Assembly: GCF_030463535.1 (NCBI RefSeq)
Contig: NC_132878.1
Coordinates: 39,685,554-39,749,553, forward strand
Length of the DNA stretch: 64,000 bases
Source: Salminus brasiliensis
Lineage: Eukaryota > Chordata > Actinopteri > Characiformes > Bryconidae
Direction: 5' to 3'
The position numbers and the translations under genes were made by a program. How positions within the stretch are numbered: position 1 is the stretch's first letter; each line of letters opens with the position of its first letter. Below, in pieces: positions 38,330 to 57,478 of this stretch. The notes beneath the pieces were generated by a model. It saw only the letters and a program-made list of their open reading frames with translations, was not told where the DNA came from and ran no database searches.

Positions 38330-39170
38330 GATGCACCAATACAGTTGTGGTCAGACGTTTATAGACATGGATGTCATGGTAATATTGTTGTTTTTCTGGG
38401 GTGAAATAAGTGAACAACATATATTTTTAATAGAAAAAAACAATTGTTTAGTGCTCAAATAAAAAACAAAAAATGGGGTTTCTCTTAGGAGCATTTGTGG
38501 TATTTAATTAAATGTGTTACTTTTTTGCCACAAATCTGACTTTTAAACACAATCCATATATTTGAGGCCAGGACTTAACTGTCTTTGAACACCCAATTGT
38601 GTTCACGTTTCAGTCGTTTAGCAGCTGGTTTGAGCTTATTCCTTAGCTTAGTCCTCCTTCTTTCTTATTCTTTCTTATTAGTACCAGTGCCAAAACAGCT
38701 CCAGCACATGAAGCTACCACCACTATGCTTAACAGTTGGCACAGAGTTCTTGGGGTTGAATGCCTCACCTTTCCTCCAATCATAACTCTGGTCATTATGG
38801 CCACATCTTTGTCTCATCTGACTTTACATCTTTCCTCCGAAAAGCTTTTTCTTTGTCCACGTGGTCAGCTTCAAACTCCTGTCGAGCTGGAAGGTGTAGA
38901 TTTTGGAGCAGGGGTTCCTTTCTTGGATGGCAGCCTCTTGGTCCATGGTCATGTAAAACTTGATTGTCTGTACACAATGACACTGGTGTGCCAGCATCCT
39001 CCTGTTCATGGTAGGCCTGTGCCCTGGTGGTGTGCGTTGTACTCTTATTACGTCCCAGAAAAAGAACAGTTTAATAAAATATAAAGAAATCACTGAAAGC
39101 CCAATATTGCCATGTGCTACATGCCAGGATGAGTGTATGCAAATTGTAGGTTTCTGAAAATGTTATGAAC
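38330..39170 (-). mobile_element. Tc1-type element relic
   Basis: Starts near ACAGTTGTGGTCAGACGTTT, a Tc1-like end. On the minus strand 38690-38810 reads [20 protein letters not shown], then [20 protein letters not shown], a diverged Tc1 core. The rest is broken by stops. Related to the copy at 48250-49190. Confidence 0.7.
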
Positions 39171-39296
39171 TCTTTCTGGGTTTAGTTTTACATTATGAGC
39201 TACAAAGGCCAGTGTGGACAGTGTAAGAGTTAATATAAGTGTTCAGTGTTGGTGTTAAAGTGCAAGTAACTATGCTTTTTGTTATATTTTTTTTAG

Positions 39297-47060
<7,764 letters not shown>

Positions 47061-47364
47061 GAATTGCTCCAGCTGTCTTACTGCAAGATGGTAAAACAGA
47101 TTTGTTTCAAAGTACTGTAATTTATGATGGGTAAACAAATGAACTAATGAGCCCTTTGTGAGATTGCAATTTCTTTGTTCTAAAGCTTTACATTATGTGG
47201 GTTACTTTTCTGGATAAAGAAGTGTGGCCTATTGCTACTAATGGACTAAGGGAGATTCTACGTTTTTTATCAACGTACATAATCCTTTCATTGTAATACT
47301 TTTATTGTAATTAATTTTTTTTGTTTGTTTGTTGGGTGTTTTTTTTTTTTGTCATTTAGTCACA

Positions 47365-47370
47365 ATTAAA
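47365..47370 (+). terminator. Candidate poly(A) signal of GFUS
   Basis: ATTAAA variant hexamer about 300 bases after the stop codon. A canonical AATAAA lies at 48145-48150 beyond a SINE. Either could be used. Confidence 0.3.
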
Positions 47371-47639
47371 GATGCAAAGCTGGCACTCTTCTAAAATGAG
47401 GGCTTTCAACACCTTCAGACTCAACTGAGTTTGCTGGTGACTACATGAACAAAATCTGGTGAAAGGTTTTATAGTGTGATGAAACGGAAAGGGCTTACAT
47501 ATTTTGCTTTGGGTGGATTTGGGCAAAATGTTGAAACCATGGGTTTTAAAGGAAACATTAATTTGATCATTGTGCACCTCAGTGTTTGCTATTATTGAGT
47601 TTGTTACACAAAGATGCAAATACTGTGCATTTTACATTT

Positions 47640-47886
47640 ACATTTGTTGTGCAAAAATTACATTTACATTTATGGCATTTAGCTGACACTCTTATCCAGA
47701 GCGACTTACAAGGTTACTGGTATTACAGAGGTGGGCCAATGTAGTGTTAGGAGTCTTGCCCAAGGACTCTTATTAGTATAGCGCAGCATAGTCACCCAGA
47801 CCGGGAATTGAACCCCAGTCTCCCGCGTGGTGTGGTGGTAGCTCACAGACAGGTAGTGGTGTTATCTGTTGCGCCACACTAACCAC
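47640..47886 (-). mobile_element. tRNA-derived SINE
   Basis: On the minus strand the 5' end reads TTAGTGTGGCGCAACAGATA (A-box region), then GGGGTTCAATTCCCGG (B box, at 47802-47817). The body ends in TAAGTCGCTCTGGATAAGAG and AAATGCCATAAATGTAAATG, a conserved tail common in teleost repeats. Lies just after GFUS. Confidence 0.8.
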
Positions 47887-48249
47887 CGTTCAGAGCATTA
47901 AGTTGCTCAAGATGCTCAAGATGAGATCTGGAAGACCAAGAGAACTGCTTGTCTTGCCAGCACACAATCAAATCAAGCTCATATGACTGCCAAGAACCTG
48001 CAGGGAGGTGGTGCGCCGCTCCACAGCAGATTGAACATTGCGTGCACAAACATAATCTTCTTGGAGGAGACATAAAGTGGAAAGTTTAACTCAAGACATT
48101 GTCACAAAGCTCAACGTATGAAGTGCTGTGAACTGATGAAGTCAAATAAAACACACAACCACTTAGATTATTTTATTAGTGCTGAAATTTCCTAAATGTC
48201 TTTTTCTTATAACTTATTAGTTTACAGCTTTTGACCAACACACAGTACA

Positions 48250-49190
48250 GTCTAAAAAGGAGGAGCCAGGAGGAGCCATTTCTTGAACAGCAGCAGATTC
48301 CAATATCTGCTTACAAAATTGTATGTTAGAACAAGATTTCGGAAGGTGTAGCCCATTTTCCCCAGTTCTGGTAGACCCAAACTGCCACCTTCTCCTTAGA
48401 GGGAATTGTAAGGAACAGCCTAAGAACCACCCAGGCAAAGTTCTGTTAAAAAACTGTCCATAAGCTGCTAGAATACCAGAGTCACTGTCTGTAGTCAAGC
48501 ACGTTTTTCATCACCATGTATGAGGCTGTTGTCCAAGAAAAAAGCCCCTGCTCCAAAACCTGTATTGGATCAAAAGAAAGCTTAAACACACAATTTAGGT
48601 TTAACCCCAAGACCACTGTACTAACTGTACCAAGCATGGTGGTGGTAGCGTCATGCTCTGGGGCCACATTACTGCCAGTGGAACTGGTACATTGCAGTAA
48701 GTGGATGGAATAATGAAGAAGAAGGACTACCTCAGAACAATACTTCAGCATGACTTCAAACTGTCAGCTAGACGGTTACAACTTGGACAGATCTGGTTGT
48801 CCCAACTGGACAGTAACACCAAACACACATCAAAGATGGATAAAGCAGACTTTAAACATTAGGCCTAACATAAGTCCCTTTTCAACTATATATGTATTTG
48901 AAGGTTGGGTCCATGTTGGGAACAATGGCATCCTAAATTGTCTGGTCAATTTGCTAACAGACATTTAACAAAATATGAAATGTTCTGTATGTATGGTTGT
49001 GTTTTTGACCCTGTATGTGTGATTTGGATCCTGTGTTGATTTCAGGAAACAAATTCAAACTTGTGGACCAAAGTCTTCTTTGTTTTGTTGAAGATGTGTG
49101 TTGTAATTCATTCATTTTGCCACAAAAATTAAATAAAGCCCAATATTACCATGACATTCATGTCCATGCTGAGTACATGTAAAGGTTTGG
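48250..49190 (+). mobile_element. Tc1-type element relic
   Basis: Around 48620-48850 the + strand reads in pieces CTKHGGGSVMLWGHITASGT, then KKKDYLRTILQHDF and QLDSNTKHTSKM, a decayed Tc1 transposase core. The end (49140-49200) carries AATATTACCATGACATTCAT, the family end also seen inverted near 38360. Earlier transposase sequence is shuffled by indels. Confidence 0.75.
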
Positions 49191-49239
49191 CTACAACAGA
49201 ATGTATATGCAGTCTTATATACACTTATACATACTTATA

Positions 49240-49320
49240 TGCACATTTTATTAGGACCACTATACTAGTACTGGATAGGGCCTCCTTTTGCTCTCAAAAC
49301 AACCACAAGTAAACACTGAA
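49240..49320 (-). mobile_element. Tc1-type element end fragment
   Basis: GCACATTTTATTAGGACCAC followed by GGGCCTCCTTTTGCTCTCAA is the inverted 3' end of a common teleost Tc1 family, the one also represented at 18765-19745. Only about 80 bases remain. Confidence 0.55.
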
Positions 49321-49834
49321 TAAACATTCAATTTATGTTATGATTTGCTAGTAAGAAAGGGGCAAAAATACCCCAAAACCCAAACAAAGATGTAAATAAA
49401 AAAAAGCCTTTTGGAGATCACTACTTCTTTTACTCGCTTAGCTATTTACAATAACAGAACATTTGACTAGGGGTGCCCCTGTAGCCCTACACAGCCCTAT
49501 ACACACAGTTTCTAGCCCTTTTGACCTTGCCCCATTCACCTGTGTGATACCAAAGAGAGAAAAGTGATCTTGACTATGCCAAAAGTCTTAGATGCATCCT
49601 TTTCACACCTCCCCTTTGACAAATCTCTCCATGTGCAGGCTGATAATCTCCAAGGTCCCAGGGTCAGACAGGTAGCGTACATTTAGTGGGGTCAGCACAC
49701 CGATGACCAGTATCGGGGCTATTGGGGCAAATCCCATACACACACAAGGGCTGTGAGCTAGCCCACACCACCGTCAAATGTTTGGCCTACTGAGCTGTGG
49801 ACCCACAGTTAGGGGCAGCCAATTGTGGGCCCCT

Positions 49835-50113
49835 AAAGGTAAAGGTGCACGTATTTGTCACTGTACACTGTACAGCGAAATGTGTCCTCCGCATTTTACC
49901 CATCTGGTAGTGAACACACACTCACACACACACGTGTTAGGGGCAGTGATTTCACACACACCCAGAGCGGTGGGCAGCCAACTCCAGCGCCCGGGGAGCA
50001 GAGAGGGTAAAGGGCCTTGCTCAAGGGCCCAACAGTTGCAGCTTGCCGAGCCCGGGACTCGAACCCACAACCCTGTTATCGATATCCCGGCGCTCTAGCC
50101 GCTGAGCCACCAC
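49835..50113 (-). mobile_element. tRNA-derived SINE, well preserved
   Basis: On the minus strand: GTGGTGGCTCAGCGGCTAGA (A box) at the 5' end near 50113, GTGGGTTCGAGTCCCGG (B box, at 50052-50068), then a unique body (CTTGAGCAAGGCCCTTTACC) and a 3' part ending near GTGACAAATACGTGCACCTT. It is not a functional tRNA gene because it cannot fold a full cloverleaf beyond the promoter boxes. Confidence 0.88.
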
Positions 50114-50534
50114 TTTTTAAAGAGCAAGTTCAAGCTCCTATTAATTTAGTTGGTTTTATTGTAAACAAATAAGAACAAATGCAGAATGTAACTGATAGCA
50201 CTACATTATTTAAGGTGGACGGGGAGTCTCCACAGTGTCTCTTCACTACTCAGTTCTCCTGTCGAGTTCCTACCCAGTATGATTTCTGTTCACATACAGA
50301 AGGAAGAAACTGAAGACATTTGATAACTGTTTGGGTGGTTTTACAACCTGAAATGATTGATAATTACGTATTTCTGTAACCACCCACCATAAACACTTGG
50401 AATTGATGCAGTCCATCACTATGGCGCTTCTTCCTCCTGGCCTGCAGGCGGCAGTCTCTGTAGGACTGAATGAGCAGAAGGAGCAGGCTGACGGGTGCGC
50501 TGCTTCTCTGGCCGGCTGTGGTTGTGCGTTGAGC

Positions 50535-50570
50535 ATGGCGCTGACTTCCCCGAGGGTTTCACTGTACTGA
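50535..50570 (+). promoter_or_regulatory. Possible upstream ORF in the PYCR3 5' region
   Basis: ATG at 50535 starts an 11-codon frame ending at TGA 50568-50570 in the GC-richer stretch just before PYCR3. If this lies in the unidentified 5'UTR exon it could dampen translation. Whether it is transcribed is not known. Confidence 0.25.
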
Positions 50571-50675
50571 GACTGAGCCAGATCTGTTTACCAACACAGA
50601 CAGCGCACATAACAGAGAGCCGGCCATTCATACAGTACGTTAACGTTAAGAAAGGTCTATTTTTTCTCACTACAG

Positions 50676-53074
50676 GAGACCATGGATCAGTCTTCTCCAT
50701 TACAGATTGGCTTCATTGGCGCGGGGAATATGGCTTTCGCAATAGCTCAGGGCATTCTTAAATCAGGTAACGGACCTCTGAAGTTATTCACGTTTTTGTA
50801 ACACCTTCACATTAATGATTAAAAAAAGAATAAATAAATAAAAGCACTGTTTTTGGTTGCGCTCCTGTTATCTCAGTGGTTGTCGTCTTCTGGGCAGACA
50901 CCTTACAGTGTAATGTGAGCACCAAAGAAGGGATGGGTCCTAATAGCATAATGCCTGAAAGCAACACTGAGGAAGCAAAAACACAACAGTGTGATAGACA
51001 TTGTAGCTATATATTGATTTACTTCAGAAAGCTGTCGAATTACCCCGGTGTCCTTTCAGTCCTTTCACAGCAATGCTCCAAAATCTATCAGAAAGCCCTC
51101 CCTGGACAGTAGAGACAGTTCCTCTAATAATAAATGAGGAGGTGTCCCAATACTTTTGTCCATGTAGTATAGACTTGCTTGTGCGTGCTAACCTGATATT
51201 CTCTGAATTTATAGTTCCCTCAACTGTAGCAAAGCATCCAGGTTCTGATCACACGCCTACCACCATGCCTCCCAGTCGGTATGAGGTTCTTACTTCATGT
51301 CGATCAAAAAGGTCCATTGTTTAAGAATGCAATGGGATCATCTAGGCGAACTTGAGCATTTCAATTGAATTGTTTTGTGTCCCAATTCTCCAATTACCAA
51401 ACTCTTGCGTCAGTTTTTTCAACCAAATCAAAAAAACACAGAACTACAATCAGATTAAACATAAATATGAGGAAAGGAAGGAAAGGTATGTAAATTCTGA
51501 ATTTCTGATGGGGCGAACACCTTGCCATGGCCCTGTAAGCAGTGTTGCAGAGAAAACAGAACCAGTAAAAGAGAGCCTGTTAACAGCAGCCAGCACTCTT
51601 GTCTTGTCAAAGTTTTACACTGTCATTTACACAATTTAGTGTAGTGTAGTCTTGTGCTTATATATAGAGTACTCTCTGAAGTTGTACCCTGTCTGGGGCT
51701 TCTGAACAAATCTGTCTGCATTTGCATTGTTAGGTGATGTTCCTTCATCGAATGTGATCGTAAGCGCACCCTCCAAAAATAACTTTGCACGCTTCCAGGT
51801 AAATCTGACTACAAACCTGCATGCCCCGCACACAGCATCTTTTATTTCTTACAAATCGACATTTTCCATTGAAATATGGTCACAACTGGACTTATTCTGC
51901 ATTATTAGGGTTATCATCTAGTTAATATTAGTCAATAATGAGGTCAGGTGCTGATGTTAGGTGATTAGTTATGGATCACAAATGCCACCCCAACTCTCGT
52001 CCACCATTGCTGATCATGTCACTGTGCCAACAGGCCATGGGAGTTGCAGTCACACATTCGAATGAGGAAGTGGTGGATCGCTCCCGTTTGGTTTTTCTGG
52101 CTGTCAAACCACACCTCGTTCCCAAAGTCCTAAAAGGCATCTCCGAGCGCGTCACCCCACAACACATCGTCGTCTCAATAGCAGCTGGCATCACCCTGGC
52201 AAAACTGGAGGAGGTGTACGATCTTTAGATTTGAACGTTGTTTTCGTTGGACTGTCTCTTAGTTGTGCTACAACTTCACGTTCACTCTCCTTGTGTAGTT
52301 GTTGCCAGGTGGATCCTGTGTGATGCGCATGATGCCAAACCTTCCCTGCATGCTCCTGGAAGGAGCCCTGCTGCTGGCCTGTGGAACAGGGGCTAGTCCA
52401 GAGGTGGGGTCTCAACTGAAGAGCCTCCTCTCTCCCTGTGGATTGGTGGAGGTAGGGCCTGAGGCCTGGATCGATGTCCATACAGGCCTGAGTGGCAGCG
52501 GTGTGGCTTTTGTGAGTGGATTATATTATATATACTAAAAAGCCAATGAGTTACTGTGGTTATACTGTTATAGTGTACATTATTCTTTGGGAAGTTATTG
52601 TATTATAAAAAAATATAATTGACTTGCGCTCCTTTTAGAATCAAAAGATATAGCGAATGTATTGTGATTTTCATCCATCCATTCCTGTTAGGTGTACGTG
52701 TTTGCGGAGGCCCTCGCTGATGGAGCTGTTAAAATGGGAATGCCCAGTGCATTAGCTCAGCGTATTGCAGCCCAGACTATACTAGTAAGTACATATTCAG
52801 TAGTGTATGCGTCATCAATACTATTCAAAGCTGATGGGAAATCTAGTGGATTGCTTTATGGAACTCATTAAACACTGCACTTTCTCGGCAGGGTGCGGGT
52901 CGGTTGTTGCGAGATGGAGGGAAGCACCCAGCTCAGTTGAGGGCAGAGGTGTGTACCCCAGGAGGGACCACAATACATGGACTTCATGTGCTGGAAAAAG
53001 GTGGGCTCAGGGCAGCCACCATGGGAGCCGTGGAGGCAGCCACGGAAAGAGCAAGTGAAATGGGGCGCAAGTAG
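50676..53074 (+). CDS. pycr3: PYCR3 (PYCRL), pyrroline-5-carboxylate reductase 3, complete coding region
   Basis: The coding region is exon 50682-50766, then 51734-51798, 52034-52213, 52299-52511, 52692-52784 and 52892-53074. It joins to 272 codons plus TAG; the human enzyme has 274 aa. The family reduces pyrroline-5-carboxylate to proline with NAD(P)H; PYCR3 is the cytosolic form linked to ornithine-derived P5[17 protein letters not shown] (residues 9-24) is the N-terminal Rossmann motif, [10 protein letters not shown] and [10 protein letters not shown] are typical of the cofactor domain, and [12 protein letters not shown] plus [18 protein letters not shown] form the dimerisation/active-site region and P5CR signature. 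The ATG at 50682 has a good context and lies just after a splice acceptor (AG at 50674-50675), so an upstream 5'UTR exon must exist. It lies between GFUS and EEF1D on the same strand. Confidence 0.96.
50682..50766 (+). CDS. pycr3: PYCR3 coding exon 1
   Basis: [20 protein letters not shown], then IAQGILKS and a split Gly codon. A pyrimidine-rich tract and AG just upstream mark the acceptor; ACCATGG is a strong start context. Donor GTAACG at 50767. Confidence 0.93.
51060..51172 (-). mobile_element. Fragment of the 2616-2960 element family
   Basis: Ends AGGAGGTGTCCCAATACTTT then TGTCCATGTAGTAT, the same terminal sequence as the right end of 2616-2960, with matching adjacent interior (GAAAGCCCTCCCTGGACAGT). 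In the first PYCR3 intron. Confidence 0.65.
51734..51798 (+). CDS. pycr3: PYCR3 coding exon 2
   Basis: 65 bases: [20 protein letters not shown] then FQ. Matches the beta-strand region after the glycine motif (human ILASAPTDRNLCHFQ). Acceptor TAG at 51731-51733. Confidence 0.93.
52034..52213 (+). CDS. pycr3: PYCR3 coding exon 3
   Basis: 60 codons, phase 0-0: [20 protein letters not shown], then [32 protein letters not shown]. Acceptor CAG at 52031-52033, donor GTGTAC at 52214. Confidence 0.95.
52299..52511 (+). CDS. pycr3: PYCR3 coding exon 4
   Basis: 71 codons: [20 protein letters not shown], then [29 protein letters not shown]. Donor GTGAGT at 52512. The MPNLPC and GLSGSGVAF motifs are family hallmarks. 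Confidence 0.95.
52692..52784 (+). CDS. pycr3: PYCR3 coding exon 5
   Basis: 31 codons: [20 protein letters not shown], then [11 protein letters not shown]. Acceptor TAG at 52689-52691, donor GTAAGT at 52785. This is the start of the all-helical dimerisation domain. Confidence 0.95.
52892..53074 (+). CDS. pycr3: PYCR3 terminal coding exon
   Basis: [20 protein letters not shown], then [20 protein letters not shown], ending SEMGRK and TAG at 53072-53074. Contains the P5CR signature. Confidence 0.95.
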   Translation, partial: GAGRLLRDGGKHPAQLRAEVCTPGGTTIHGLHVLEKGGLRAATMGAVEAATERASEMGRK

Positions 53075-54196
53075 AGGACACACAAAACTGGAAGAAGAGA
53101 TGACTGGGGATACCAATGACTAAAAAAGGAGAAGATGCAAGAGGAAACATTAGTTACAGAGTGAGAGGAATAATTGAAGAAATGGTGGTAAATCAGCAGT
53201 GAATTGGCGCAGCAGTCTAATGCAATGTCTGCTAGCTGGTGTGGTGGAGCTACGATGTTTGTGGTGTGGTGAGGTTGGGGTAACTTTATAGTGTGCCAAA
53301 CGAAACATTCTCATTGGCTAACCTCTGTCTACATGGTGCACATGGTACTTAAAAGGTCACTTTACTAGGATTCAGTTATGTGGTGGTGTTTTTTTGTGGG
53401 ACCAATTAACACAGGTCAATTTCTTCATCACAGGTTGTCAAAAGGGTATAAGGACAGACAAGAGCTTGACAAATCCAGTTCAGTAGCCAAGTACAAACTA
53501 CAGAATAACTAAATGTTTGTTGGGCTTAGCAGCAAAAGTGCATTAGACCCTTGGCTTGTTGATCAGTAACTACTGCAGTCTTACACATAAAGATGCCAAA
53601 AAAAGAGCTCTTTGGATAACATTCTGGTTTGCAGGGTAAACCAAGCAAACTTTGGGTAGATGGTAGAAAAAAAAAGTTATTCAGTACCAAATGCCTCATG
53701 ACCATAACGCCAAGCCAATTAAAACAAATGCTGAGTGATGAGCATCCTTTGGTAATAATTTATGATCGACCTTTGTCCCACTTTACCTGATGTCACATTT
53801 GTTTCTGAACTCTCCCTACTGTGTTAAGAGCCAACAAATTCTGTATCAATTATAAGGGAATATAATTTTTGAGATTTATCCAATAAAAATGATAGGAACC
53901 AGGGGTTCTCATATACACAAAATAAATGCAGCCATTAAATTTACTATCTCCCAAAAAACGTGTGAATGTACATTTAACCACCCCTGTGAACAGTTTTGAC
54001 TTGTTTAGTTTTTCTAGAACAAAACACCAAATATAACAAACAGAAGAGCTCTGTCGAGCGGCACTTACTCTAAACTGACAATTATAGAAATGGTGTCATT
54101 TTAATGTTAAAGAGATGACTGAACTCTCATTGCAAATTATATTTATTAGTAAAATGTACAAACTTTCAGCTGTTTACGATAAACCAATCAAACAAG
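53075..54196. other. PYCR3 3' flank
   Basis: No gene seen. Candidate poly(A) hexamers: ATTAAA near 53718 and AATAAA at 53882-53887. The rest is unremarkable AT-rich sequence. Confidence 0.4.
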
Positions 54197-54210
54197 ACCA
54201 GTTTAAACAT

Positions 54211-54840
54211 CTCAACATAACCAATTTAACTGTTGTGTTTTTTCCACGTTCAACACAGACTGATATTTTTTAATGCCACTGCAGTCTCACAATTTTTCAA
54301 CCCCCTGAACAGAATCCCTCTGGGTTTGGTAGACTGTGGTGTTTGATTGCATGTTAGAAATATGACTTAGTCAAATGTTCAGAGAAGAGATAATTGCATT
54401 CACAAACACGGACAAGGATACAGAAGAAGAGAAAAGCACTGAATGCTCCTAGAGATCCAGCCAACCAAGGCTTGGTTTCAGAAGAAGTCCTGGAAAATTC
54501 TGGAGTGGGCATTATAGTTGGCTGACTTGAACCCCATTAAAGATCTTAGGTAGGATTTGAAGAAGGTGGTTGGAGCAGCAAACCACCAAAAGAATATCAG
54601 TGAACTGGAGGCCACTGCTCATGAGGAATAAGCTAAGATTTCCCAGAAATGCTGACAGAAGCTGGTGTCTGGCTATGCATCATGTTTGCTGAAGGTCATA
54701 ACAGTAAAAGGGTTCTATTAAGTACTAAAGATGCTTGGGATGAAGGGGTTGAATAGTTGTGAGACTGCAGTGGGTCATTAAAAGTATCAGTGTGTGTTGA
54801 ATGTGGAGAAAACACTTGTTCTATTAGTTGTGTTGAGATT
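54211..54840 (+). mobile_element. Tc1-type relic with long terminal inverted repeats
   Basis: About 90-base inverted repeats: 54211-54305 and 54745-54840 (GTGAGACTGCAGTG in the right arm pairs with CACTGCAGTCTCAC in the left). Between them is the end of a transposase, AACCAAGGCTTGGTTTCAGA, then GTCCTGGAAAATTCTGGAGT (K-S-W-K-I-L-E-W), out of frame in places. The 5' transposase half is deleted. Confidence 0.75.
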
Positions 54841-54952
54841 GGTTTATTGCAATCTACAGACGTGAAAAATACGGAGGAAAAAGAAATGGATGTAAAAGAT
54901 GGCACAGCAGCAGAGAAACCATGTAATGGAACTTGCTGATAATTGAAAAGAA

Positions 54953-55395
54953 CTGTCACTGCTCTTCAAAGATCTGTTTGAGGATCTGTCACTGCTTTTC
55001 AAAGATCAGTTCAAGGATCTGTTACTGCTTTTCAAAGATCAGTTCAAGGATCTGTTACTGCTTTTCAAAGATCAGTTCAAGGATCTGTTACTGCTTTTCA
55101 AAGATCTGTTCAAGGATCTGCCACTGCTCTTCAAAGATCTGTTTGAGGATCTGTCACTGCTCTTCAAAGATCTGTTTGAGGATCTGTCACTGCTCTTCAA
55201 AGATCTGTTTGAGGATCTGTCACTGCTTTTCAAAGATCTGTTCAAGGATCTGTCACTGCACTTCAAAGATCTGTTTGAGGATTTGTCACTGCTTTTCAAA
55301 GATCTGTTCAAGGATCTGTTACTGCTCTTCAAAGATCTGTTCAAGGATCTGTTACTGCTCTTCAAAGATCTGTTCAAGGATCTGTTGCTGCTTGT
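54953..55395. repeat. 33-bp minisatellite, 13 copies
   Basis: Unit of 33 bases with CTTCAAAGATCTGTT, then [CA/TG]AGGATCTGT and [TC]ACTGCT. Two variants (TTCAAGGATCTGTTACTG and TTTGAGGATCTGTCACTG) are grouped rather than random. Because 33 is a multiple of 3, both strands stay open over 300-540 bases, but the frames are repeat artefacts. Confidence 0.95.
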
Positions 55396-56346
55396 TTAGA
55401 ATGTATTCAAGCATTAGCTCTTCTTTACTCTACCTGACAATAAGGGTTCCCATGGTGGGTCTGACTGTAATCTGAAATGACGACTTCTTTCACAAAACAA
55501 ACAGCTTTGCATAACAAACATTTTTATGTCGACATTTTATGTGAAATCCTTTTAAGAATGATCCCATAATGAATGATATTGAATTTCTTTTCTTTACATT
55601 ACTGTTAATTTATTTTTCAGTTGAAACTCTTGTACTATCACACTACATAATCCCAAAAATGTAAAATATCATTATATAGCAATACGTACCATACATGCAT
55701 AGCACACATACAACTGTGCCAATTAGAAGTCTAAAGTACAGAATTGGGATATCTTAGCTAAAGTGCCATGTTCAAGGGCACAAGCTGTGAAGCAGTGGAG
55801 TTCACAGCTGGGTTTTCTGATCATAGCAGGCAGAGTGGGACAGTCCGTGGGACAGACAGCTTTTAGACCTGTATAGCAGCAGCATGCACCACCGTTGTAA
55901 TAGTACCTCACATCTTTAAAATAGTTTTGGGCAATGAAAAGCATTCCTAATTGTACACAATGATATGTTTTCCAAGTAAATAGAATTAAGGAAGGGGAGG
56001 GAGATGGGTTGGGGTGAAAATGTTGTAGGAAAAAGAAGGTAAAGATTTTTTTATGAGGACATGGAAGGATGAGGGTTTTCAGATGTGACCCCTCCCAGAA
56101 TTCAGCTCAAGCGGTTTTGGTTGGAAACAACACCCTAGAAAAATCTTCTGTTTTTCTGTTGCCAAATGATGTGTATATTTGATACAGAGGACCACATAAA
56201 GTTACAGAGCAGGGTCGCAGAGTGCATAAAAGCCACGTTCTGCTCTTCCAAACATCCTCTGGGATTACAATCAGCACAGCAGCTGAATGCCAGGCTTTCA
56301 TCACCAAGCACAATGCCAAGTGTTGGATGCAGCCTTTGATTTCTTC

Positions 56347-56500
56347 CATTTGAAACCTTGGAGGAACCTATTAAGGTGCTCTAAGTAAGCTTAAAGAAAA
56401 GGTTTTTTTTTTTTTTTTTTTTGAAGAAAAGGGTTTCTTGAAGGTTCCTCAAAAAACCTAAAAAGGTTCATCCCCAGTTTCAAATTGAAGAACCCCTTAA
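56347..56500. repeat. Palindromic MITE, diverged copy
   Basis: Left arm GAGGAACCTATTAAGGTGCT (56361-56380) and right arm AAGGTTCCTCAAAAAACCTA (56441-56460) with a T-tract in the loop. Same family as 5431-5605. Confidence 0.65.
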
Positions 56501-56549
56501 ATTTTCTAAAAGGAACATATGCAGTGTGGAATGCAACAGACACCACCAG

Positions 56550-57000
56550 AGCAGTGGAAACAGCTTCTGTGAAGTGACGAATCACTCTTCTCCATATATC
56601 AGTCTGATGGACGAGTCTGGGTTAGGTAAATGCCTGACTGCATTGTGCCAACTGTAAAGTTTGGTGGAGGAGGGATAATGCTATGGGGTTGTTTTTCAGG
56701 GGTTGGCCCATTAGACCTTTTAGTTTCAGTGAAGCACAATCGCAATGCTTCTGCATACCGAGGCATTTTGGTCAATTGAATGCTTCCAACTTTGTGGACA
56801 CAGAGCAAGGTCCATAAAGGCCTGATTGGGGTGGAAGAACGTGACCTCAACCCCATCAAACACCTTCAGACCCTCCAGATGTTCTTCTTCTCCAGATGAA
56901 TGGCCAGAACCTCCCACAGACACAATGACTATGGACATAAAATGGGATGTCATAACATGTGTAGTTGTCCCATTACTTTTGTCCATATCGTATATTACAC
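56550..57000 (+). mobile_element. Tc1-type transposase relic
   Basis: The + strand around 56640-56790 reads [20 protein letters not shown] and further [13 protein letters not shown] before a stop. The right end holds TTGTCCCATTACTTTTGTCC, an end sequence like that of 2616-2960. Frames are broken. Just upstream of the EEF1D promoter region. Confidence 0.7.
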
Positions 57001-57478
57001 TGTAGTGTTCATGTTTTCCTGCTGAAAAACTAAAATATAGTTTAAAATACAATTATTTAAGCTTTTTTTTTTTTTATCATATTTTTTTTTAGGTTTATCA
57101 TATCATATTCATTTTCAGTCTGGACTCTTCGAAAAATCCTAGTGTCCTCACAGTGAATGATCTCTATGCTCTCACCTCGTAAAAACGAGCTTCCCTAAAA
57201 CGCTCCACGAACGCTCGAGGCAGTCCGTGGTTTCCGTCACGCCGCGCAGTCGCGGTGAGCTCCTCTTTTAAGACGGACTGTACCACCTGCGCGGCGATTT
57301 GCAATGTAAACGATACTTGATTTCTTAGGCGCTTTGCTCTGAGAGGACACTAGGATACGGCTCTCCAGACATGGTTGTGTTAAATGAGCCTCTGTTTGAG
57401 TGTAAAACACATTTAAGAGCGGTAACATTTCGCGCACCCCTACACGCTCTGATGAATGGGCGCGCCGGCACGTCCTCG

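Noticed and set aside
50050-50113. tRNA gene from A and B boxes
   Set aside because: Boxes belong to a SINE; no cloverleaf with an anticodon arm and acceptor stem can be drawn.
54933-55475. Open frames of 180 aa (+) and 101 aa (-) rich in Cys/Ser/Ile or Lys/Ser/Asn/Arg
   Set aside because: Both are the 33-bp minisatellite read through; the period is a multiple of 3 so frames stay open by construction.
53075-57470. TIGD5-like domesticated transposase gene expected between PYCR3 and EEF1D in mammals
   Set aside because: Only broken Tc1-type relics and a minisatellite are present; no long pogo-type frame.
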